From a virus: a stretch of DNA of 51,662 bases. Positions 47,854 through 51,662 of this stretch are shown here, one piece after another. How positions within the stretch are numbered: position 1 is the stretch's first letter; each line of letters opens with the position of its first letter. A program made the position numbers and the translations under genes. The stretch covers positions 1 through 51,662 of the IMG/VR virus record IMGVR_UViG_3300021961_000142, one strand, 5' to 3'. A model generated the notes under the pieces. The model made no database searches. It was not told where the DNA came from and worked only from the letters and a program-made list of their open reading frames with translations.

Positions 47854-47948
47854 TCTGATTTTTTATTTTGTTTGTAGTTTGCTGGAGGTTTCCAGTCTTT
47901 CGGTGGACGATATAGGTTGGGGAAAGTATCTTGAATAATTTCCCTCAA
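47841..47948 (-). CDS. Small protein after psbA with no ATG start, about 35 aa
   Basis: An open frame of 35 codons lies after the psbA stop and ends in the terminator loop: TTG start giving (M)REIIQDTFPNLYRPPKDWKP, PANYKQNKKSEEGL. It has a clear protein-like composition but no ATG. The frame runs on into the psbA end in the +1 phase. A Shine-Dalgarno-like GAGG precedes an ATT. It could be a true small protein started at TTG, or the remnant of a longer gene. Confidence 0.4.
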   Translation of the reverse strand: MREIIQDTFPNLYRPPKDWKPPANYKQNKKSEEGL

Positions 47949-47958
47949 CTTATAGTTA

Positions 47959-49038
47959 TCAACCGATTGCAGGTGCTTTGAGAGCGACGGGTGTTGCTTC
48001 GACACTTGCAAGATCCAGAGGGAAGTTATGAGCATTACGCTCGTGCATCACTTCAAAACCGAGGTTTGCACGGTTGAGGATGTCTGCCCAGGTGTTGATG
48101 ACATGTCCTTGAGTATCAAGGAGGGACTGGTTGAAGTTGAAACCGTTGAGGTTGAATGCCATTGTCGAAACGCCAAGGGCAGCAAACCAGATACCGACAA
48201 CAGGCCAAGCAGCAAGGAAGAAGTGTAGCGAACGAGAGTTATTGAAGGAAGCATATTGGAAGATCAGGCGACCGAAATAACCGTGAGCGGCTACAATGTT
48301 GTAGGTTTCTTCTTCTTGACCGAACTTGTATCCGTAGTTTTGGGACTCGTTTTCAGTCGTCTCACGAACGAGAGAAGAAGTAACCAGACTTCCGTGCATA
48401 GCACTAAAGAGACTGCCACCAAATACCCCAGCCACACCGAGCATATGGAAAGGATGCATGAGAATGTTGTGTTCTGCTTGGAAGACGAGCATGTAGTTGA
48501 ACGTACCCGAGATTCCGAGAGGCATTGCATCACTGAAGGAACCTTGACCGAAAGGATAGACAAGGAAAACTGCAGAAGCAGCGGCAACAGGAGCAGAGTA
48601 AGCGACACAAATCCAAGGACGCATCCCCAGACGGTAAGAGAGTTCCCATTCACGACCCATGTAAGCATAGATACCAATCAGGAAGTGGAAGACAACGAGT
48701 TGGAAAGGACCACCGTTGTAAAGCCATTCGTCAAGACTTGCTGCTTCCCAGATAGGATAGAAGTGCAGACCAATAGCATTAGAAGAAGGAACAACAGCAC
48801 CAGAAATGATGTTGTTTCCATACATTAGTGAACCAGCAACAGGTTCACGAATACCGTCGATGTCCACAGGGGGAGCACCGATGAAAGCGATGATGAAGCA
48901 AGTAGTAGCAGCGAGAAGGCAAGGGATCATAAGGACACCGAACCAACCAACATAGAGGCGGTTGTCGGTAGAAGTGACCCACTTGCAGAATTGTTCCCAG
49001 CTGCTTTCTTGCTGTTGACGAGCGAGAGTTGCAGTCAT
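47959..49038 (-). CDS. psbA: Photosystem II D1 protein, 359 aa
   Basis: All D1 landmarks are present, including [10 protein letters not shown] at the C-terminal processing site (Ala344) followed by the extension ending KAPAIG. It replaces damaged host D1 and so keeps photosystem II running during infection. Position 130 is Glu (MGREWEL), the high-light form. Full length with no intron. A sigma70-type promoter with an inverted repeat in the leader precedes it. Uninterrupted and expected to be functional. Confidence 0.98.
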   Translation of the reverse strand: MTATLARQQQESSWEQFCKWVTSTDNRLYVGWFGVLMIPCLLAATTCFIIAFIGAPPVDIDGIREPVAGSLMYGNNIISGAVVPSSNAIGLHFYPIWEAASLDEWLYNGGPFQLVVFHFLIGIYAYMGREWELSYRLGMRPWICVAYSAPVAAASAVFLVYPFGQGSFSDAMPLGISGTFNYMLVFQAEHNILMHPFHMLGVAGVFGGSLFSAMHGSLVTSSLVRETTENESQNYGYKFGQEEETYNIVAAHGYFGRLIFQYASFNNSRSLHFFLAAWPVVGIWFAALGVSTMAFNLNGFNFNQSLLDTQGHVINTWADILNRANLGFEVMHERNAHNFPLDLASVEATPVALKAPAIG

Positions 49039-49075
49039 GAAAATTAATACTCCGTTTGTGGTTTTGTTAAGAAAG

Positions 49076-49099
49076 TTAAGGGATCTTCATATCCCTTAA
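49076..49099 (-). repeat. Perfect 9-bp inverted repeat in the psbA leader
   Basis: TTAAGGGAT and ATCCCTTAA with a 6-nt loop lie between the promoter and the psbA ATG. Lacks a T-tract, so it is not a terminator. It could stabilise the mRNA or be a protein site. Confidence 0.7.
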
Positions 49100-49106
49100 T
49101 ATATGT

Positions 49107-49135
49107 ATAATATTACGGTTTTCCGAATCTGTCAA
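49107..49135 (-). promoter_or_regulatory. Sigma70-type promoter of psbA
   Basis: TTGACA (49130-49135) and TATTAT (49107-49112) are 17 bp apart on the minus strand. GGAG lies 11 nt before the psbA ATG. Confidence 0.8.
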
Positions 49136-49155
49136 CCCCTTTGAGCAGAAAAAAA

Positions 49156-49173
49156 GGAGTCTCATGAGACTCC
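49156..49173 (-). terminator. Intrinsic terminator after the thioredoxin gene
   Basis: GGAGTCT and AGACTCC with a CATG loop, followed on the minus strand by TTTTTTTC. The thioredoxin stop is inside it, and the psbA promoter begins about 20 bp further on. Confidence 0.8.
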
Positions 49174-49461
49174 ATATTTGTCGAACATCTTACGGATGTT
49201 CTGAGTGATCGGAAGACCACCAGTGAACTGCTCTAGTTTCTCTCCATTCTCATCAGTAATAACAAGAACAGGAGTAGCAGTTACAGCATATTGCTTTGCA
49301 AGATCTAAATTCTCTTGCGGGATCGGAACATCACTGAAATCATCAAGATCGACTTTTTCAATGATGCTTGTGCGTTCGTCTTTGATAGAACGGAAATACT
49401 TATCTACCAAAGCACAAGGACCACAAGACTCCTTGGAAAATAAAAGAAACTTATTCTGCAT
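49162..49461 (-). CDS. Thioredoxin-like protein, 99 aa
   Basis: From the ATG at 49461 ([20 protein letters not shown]) the CGPC pair is Cys13-Cys16, with ATPVLVIT later giving the cis-Pro. It is a 99-residue thioredoxin fold and may donate electrons to phage enzymes such as ribonucleotide reductase, which is not in this window. It overlaps the upstream gene by 11 bp. Confidence 0.85.
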   Translation of the reverse strand: MQNKFLLFSKESCGPCALVDKYFRSIKDERTSIIEKVDLDDFSDVPIPQENLDLAKQYAVTATPVLVITDENGEKLEQFTGGLPITQNIRKMFDKYGVS

Positions 49462-49684
49462 TTGGTTTAGACGGTACAACTGGATTGCGAGAACGATTCT
49501 TCAAAACAATAAAAGCATCATTCTGATATCGAATCTCGCCAAATGGGGGTGCCCACTTAGGGTTCGCCCCCTCGGTTTGATGGATGCCACTTGTAGAGAC
49601 TCCACCAATTTCAACTCGGATATCGTCATCTTTAGTCCATCCGAGGTTCATCATAGTTCTAACAATTTGATCTTCAATTGTCAC
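49451..49684 (-). CDS. Hypothetical protein, 77 aa
   Basis: [20 protein letters not shown], then [20 protein letters not shown] and [20 protein letters not shown]: 77 residues, one helix and several strands. Basic C-terminus. It is coupled to petF upstream by ATGA. It overlaps the thioredoxin start. Unknown function, found between redox genes. Confidence 0.6.
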   Translation of the reverse strand: MTIEDQIVRTMMNLGWTKDDDIRVEIGGVSTSGIHQTEGANPKWAPPFGEIRYQNDAFIVLKNRSRNPVVPSKPNAE

Positions 49685-49971
49685 AGGTTCTCCTCTTGCT
49701 CAGTCAGGATCACACAATCGCTGGTGGGATATGCCACACAAGTAAGCACCCAACCATCAGCAATCTGGTCGTCGTCAAGAAAGGATTGCTCCTCATTATC
49801 TACGGTGCCAGAGATGAGTTTTCCTGCACAAGCCGAGCAAGCACCTGCTTTACACGACGAAGGGAGGTCAACACCTGCTTCTTCTGCTGCTTCAAGAATG
49901 TATTGATCTGCAGCGCATTGAATCGTAGTCTCGGTGCCATCAGGGGATTGAAGAGTAATAGAATAAGACAT
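49681..49971 (-). CDS. petF: Plant-type [2Fe-2S] ferredoxin, 96 aa
   Basis: From the ATG at 49971 it reads [20 protein letters not shown], and Cys40, Cys45, Cys48 ([13 protein letters not shown]) and Cys78 are the canonical cluster ligands of plant-type ferredoxin. In cyanobacteria PetF carries electrons from photosystem I to FNR and others. It may support redox enzymes in infection. It is 96 residues, the family's usual length. The longer frame to 49986 adds five residues. It is in a run with the thioredoxin. Confidence 0.93.
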   Translation of the reverse strand: MSYSITLQSPDGTETTIQCAADQYILEAAEEAGVDLPSSCKAGACSACAGKLISGTVDNEEQSFLDDDQIADGWVLTCVAYPTSDCVILTEQEENL

Positions 49972-50057
49972 TAGTAGGTCTCGCAAAGTTTTTCAACAGA
50001 TGCTGCCAACAAAACAAAGAAGGCAACAGAGGTGATTGTAAAACAGATTTCTCCCAT
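49971..50057 (-). CDS. Very small membrane protein, 28 aa
   Basis: The 28 residues [28 protein letters not shown] have one hydrophobic segment. The stop overlaps the petF ATG (TAATG). Single-helix peptides are typical of photosynthetic membranes, but I cannot name a match. Its tight packing between hli and petF supports it being real. Confidence 0.5.
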   Translation of the reverse strand: MGEICFTITSVAFFVLLAASVEKLCETY

Positions 50058-50065
50058 TGTCAAGC

Positions 50066-50173
50066 TCACCAGATGCCAGGGATGATCTGACCCGTGGATG
50101 CATAGGCACCCATTGCAGCGATCACACCGATCATTGCTGCCCAACCGTTAATACGTTCTGCTTTTTCGTTCAT
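50066..50173 (-). CDS. hli: High-light-inducible protein (Hli), 35 aa
   Basis: MNEKAERINGWAAMIGVIAA, MGAYASTGQIIPGIW: the single chlorophyll-binding helix with the ExxNGxxAM motif of the Hli/LHC family. It binds chlorophyll or carotenoid and protects photosystems. At 35 residues it is among the shortest of the family. AGGAG lies 7 nt before the ATG. It lies right after a second hli gene. Confidence 0.9.
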   Translation of the reverse strand: MNEKAERINGWAAMIGVIAAMGAYASTGQIIPGIW

Positions 50174-50195
50174 CGTTTTTCTCCTTAATAAGTGT

Positions 50196-50414
50196 TCAGA
50201 TACCTAGCAGTCCAAAGAAAAAGACACTGCCAGTGGTTGCATAGGAAATTACTGCTGCTGCAAATCCCATCATTGCCCAGCGTCCATTAAGTTTCTCTGC
50301 CTTTACAGCATAAGGTTCAATGCCATAACGCTCAAGGTCTTCTTTAGTCATATACATTGAGGGTTCTTTGGCGAACATATTCACCTGACCCCACTCGTTT
50401 TTCGTAACAGTCAT
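50196..50414 (-). CDS. hli: High-light-inducible protein (Hli), 72 aa
   Basis: MTVTKNEWGQVNMFAKEPSM is the extra N-terminus; the helix is AEKLNGRWAMMGFAAAVISY, ATTGSVFFFGLLGI, with ExxNGRxAMxGF. This is the longer Hli class. A sigma70-type promoter lies 24 bp upstream. With the 35-residue Hli, the small membrane peptide and petF it may form one early photosynthesis transcript. Confidence 0.93.
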   Translation of the reverse strand: MTVTKNEWGQVNMFAKEPSMYMTKEDLERYGIEPYAVKAEKLNGRWAMMGFAAAVISYATTGSVFFFGLLGI

Positions 50415-50437
50415 GTTAAGATTTGTGAACAGACTCT

Positions 50438-50466
50438 ACTATATATGAAGTTTTGCGACTTGTCAA
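50438..50466 (-). promoter_or_regulatory. Sigma70-type promoter of the hli-petF run
   Basis: TTGACA (50461-50466) and TATAGT (50438-50443) are 17 bp apart on the minus strand, 24 bp from the hli start. Confidence 0.75.
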
Positions 50467-50475
50467 GCCCTGTGT

Positions 50476-50673
50476 TCAGTATTCCTCACAGAGCAGTTCT
50501 GGAGAATCCTTGTGCGCTTTGCGGATTCTCTTGACTTCTTTCATTTCCTTCTTAATCATCTGGTAAGCAGTTTCGGAATCAATTTTATTGCCAAGTTCCA
50601 TAGCAATAATGACATCTACTCTTGTACCAAAATGGGACAATGCTTTTTCAAAGCAATCTAGATCTTCGTACAT
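50476..50673 (-). CDS. Small conserved-type cyanophage protein, 65 aa
   Basis: From the ATG at 50673 it reads MYEDLDCFEKALSHFGTRVD, then AMELGNKIDSETAYQMIKKE and a Lys-rich end. Helical and charged. It is coupled to the oxygenase gene by TGATATG, the same junction seen at PhoH. An 8-bp inverted repeat inside the coding region (50502-50530) is not a terminator. I recall similar proteins in cyanophages but no function. Confidence 0.65.
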   Translation of the reverse strand: MYEDLDCFEKALSHFGTRVDVIIAMELGNKIDSETAYQMIKKEMKEVKRIRKAHKDSPELLCEEY

Positions 50674-50674
50674 A

Positions 50675-51289
50675 TCAGATACTAATCCATTTTCTATCTT
50701 GGGTAAAATCAAATTCTCTCGATTTTGTCATCGGAAAACTTACAGAGAATCTAGGCGTATGTGATATTGCTTCATGTGGGAAGTAAGCAGGTATCATAAT
50801 ACTGTCGCCAGGATCCAACACAATATCTATAATTGGTTGACTTTCCATAGTGAGTCCTGTATTTGGAATACTAGGATCCTCTACTTCAGACCAAACTTTA
50901 AACTGAGTATTGCCAGCACATTGAACTATGAGATTACTACTCTTATCAAAGTGTGCCCCAAATGGATGTTTCAGTTTAGTATTTTTACAAATATAGATGT
51001 GAGCATCTGCTTGACAATTATAGATTGATTCCAACTCTCTTGCTACAGCATTGAGTTTTTTAGTAAGTCTAGATGCATCTCTAATATAACAAACATAGTT
51101 GTCAATCAGATAACGAATTGTTGATGGTGGGAAAGTATTTGGATTCAATGTCCAACTATCGTTATCCCAATTAAACTGCTCATCACACAATGCAATGAAT
51201 CTATCTGTTGACATCAGAGGTCTGATGTTTAAGATTGTCTCCAATTCTTCCTTTGAAAGAAGATTTGGATAATGATTTTTAACATACAT
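50675..51289 (-). CDS. JmjC/cupin-like 2OG oxygenase, 204 aa
   Basis: Core landmarks are HPFGAHFDKSSNLIVQCAGN (HxD pair), QFKVWSE, DIVLDPGDSIMIPAYFPHEA (distal His) and SHTPRFSVSFPM, like the JmjC/cupin_4 family of ribosomal-protein hydroxylases. The first 100 residues are helical. A role in modifying a host protein or in phage protein hydroxylation is possible. Its start overlaps the 58-residue gene by 11 bp. Confidence 0.7.
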   Translation of the reverse strand: MYVKNHYPNLLSKEELETILNIRPLMSTDRFIALCDEQFNWDNDSWTLNPNTFPPSTIRYLIDNYVCYIRDASRLTKKLNAVARELESIYNCQADAHIYICKNTKLKHPFGAHFDKSSNLIVQCAGNTQFKVWSEVEDPSIPNTGLTMESQPIIDIVLDPGDSIMIPAYFPHEAISHTPRFSVSFPMTKSREFDFTQDRKWISI

Positions 51290-51455
51290 CGGGATCTTTA
51301 CCTATCAAGTATTCAACAGTGTTTGCAATATCACTCATAGCAACTCTAAGATCTGCTTGTTGACCAGATTCCATTCTGGATACTGGACGACGATTATCTG
51401 TTAGTGTCCATCTCCACAAGGACATAGTTTCACAATACCACAGTTTAATATTCAT
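51279..51455 (-). CDS. Small protein, 58 aa
   Basis: MNIKLWYCETMSLWRWTLTD, then NRRPVSRMESGQQADLRVAM and SDIANTVEYLIGKDPDVC. A Trp-rich beta opening and a helical second half. Its ATG is 18 bp from the tRNA-Gly gene. It overlaps the oxygenase start by 11 bp. Unknown function. Confidence 0.55.
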   Translation of the reverse strand: MNIKLWYCETMSLWRWTLTDNRRPVSRMESGQQADLRVAMSDIANTVEYLIGKDPDVC

Positions 51456-51472
51456 ACTTTAATTTATACTGA

Positions 51473-51545
51473 AGCGGACAATCGGACTCGAACCGACGAC
51501 ATCTAACTTGGAAGGATAGCGTTCTACCAACTGAACTATGTCCGC
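51473..51545 (-). tRNA. tRNA-Gly (anticodon TCC)
   Basis: Acceptor GCGGACA/TGTCCGC, D-arm GTTC/GAAC, anticodon stem CTATC/GTTAG (one T-T mismatch) around CTTCCAA, and T-arm GTCGG TTCGAGT CCGAT. Reads GGA. Confidence 0.9.
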
Positions 51546-51549
51546 AAGG

Positions 51550-51622
51550 TGGAGAATAGCGGACTCGAACCGCTGACATCCTGCTTGCAAAGCAGGCTCT
51601 CTACCAACTGAGCTAATTCCCC
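51550..51622 (-). tRNA. tRNA-Ala (anticodon TGC)
   Basis: Acceptor GGGGAAT/ATTCTCC (one G-U), D-arm GCTC/GAGA-type, anticodon stem CCTGC/GCAGG around TTTGCAA, T-arm AGCGG TTCGAGT CCGCT. Reads GCA. The remaining 40 bp to the window edge show no gene. Confidence 0.92.
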
Positions 51623-51662
51623 GAGTGACCCCCAGGTTTGAGCATCGTTGAGAGGCTTAGGG

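Noticed and set aside
50502-50530. 8-bp inverted repeat GAGAATCC/GGATTCTC
   Set aside because: It lies within the coding part of the 65-residue gene and lacks a T-tract on either side.
1-51662. CRISPR arrays, insertion sequences, homing endonucleases, integrase or attachment sites
   Set aside because: No direct-repeat/spacer pattern, transposase, HNH or GIY-YIG motif was noticed; psbA is not interrupted by an intron.

Overview
The window is part of a T4-like cyanophage genome, a myovirus of marine Synechococcus or Prochlorococcus. Recognisable T4 orthologues are gp4, gp5, gp26, gp27-like, gp48, gp51, gp53, gp54-like, gp32, gp33, gp59 and RNase H. They sit among genes typical of cyanophages: psbA, two hli genes, a ferredoxin, cpeT, CP12, speD, phoH and thyX. 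Nearly everything is on the minus strand. Only gp4-gp48-gp53 (29.6-31.7 kb) are on the plus strand. Genes are packed with ATGA, TGATG or TAATG junctions. Seven tRNA genes are present and all have a U at the wobble position. No integrase, insertion sequence or CRISPR array was seen. || Layout: 0-0.6 kb small genes behind a TTGACA/TACTAT promoter. 0.6-10.4 kb six tail-fibre or adhesin-type virion proteins, including a polyglycine protein. 10.5-13.7 kb three 2-oxoglutarate-oxygenase-like genes, speD, tRNA-Thr, tRNA-Leu and small genes. 13.7-31.7 kb the baseplate, tail and lysis block: gp5, secreted lysozyme, holin-like protein, a GH24 lysozyme joined to a C39-type peptidase by a probable -1 frameshift, an RlpA-like protein, tRNA-Val, cpeT and CP12 inserted among structural genes, gp27-like, two paralogous tape-measure-like proteins, gp51/gp26 with a second probable -1 frameshift, gp54-like, gp4, gp48 and gp53. 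31.8-39 kb replication, late transcription and nucleotide genes: gp32, a DUF1825-like protein, gp59, gp33, a PD-(D/E)XK exonuclease, phoH, thyX, rnh and glutaredoxin. 39-44.5 kb tRNA-Pro, tRNA-Ser, an outer-membrane-like protein, a 1138-residue virion protein, a RimK-like ligase and a lipoprotein. 44.5-47.8 kb a run of small uncharacterised genes. 47.8-51.5 kb the photosynthesis and redox group (psbA, thioredoxin, ferredoxin, two hli), a JmjC-like oxygenase, and tRNA-Gly and tRNA-Ala. || Two promoter classes can be read by eye. Sigma70-type promoters (TTGACA, 17 bp, TATAAT-like) precede gp32, psbA, the hli genes, the small-gene clusters and the outer-membrane-like gene. T4-late-type octamers (TATAAATA or close variants) lie about 20-33 bp upstream of virion genes. 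Intrinsic terminators often directly precede, or physically overlap, the next promoter. The most notable findings are two textbook -1 ribosomal frameshift cassettes (slippery heptamer, spacer, perfect stem-loop, stop codon in frame 0). One would make a peptidase-linker-lysozyme fusion. The other would make a gp26-gp51 fusion immediately upstream of the tape-measure-like genes, the position occupied by the G/G-T tail chaperone frameshift in other long-tailed phages. All identifications come from reading the sequence and from family knowledge; no database search was run.
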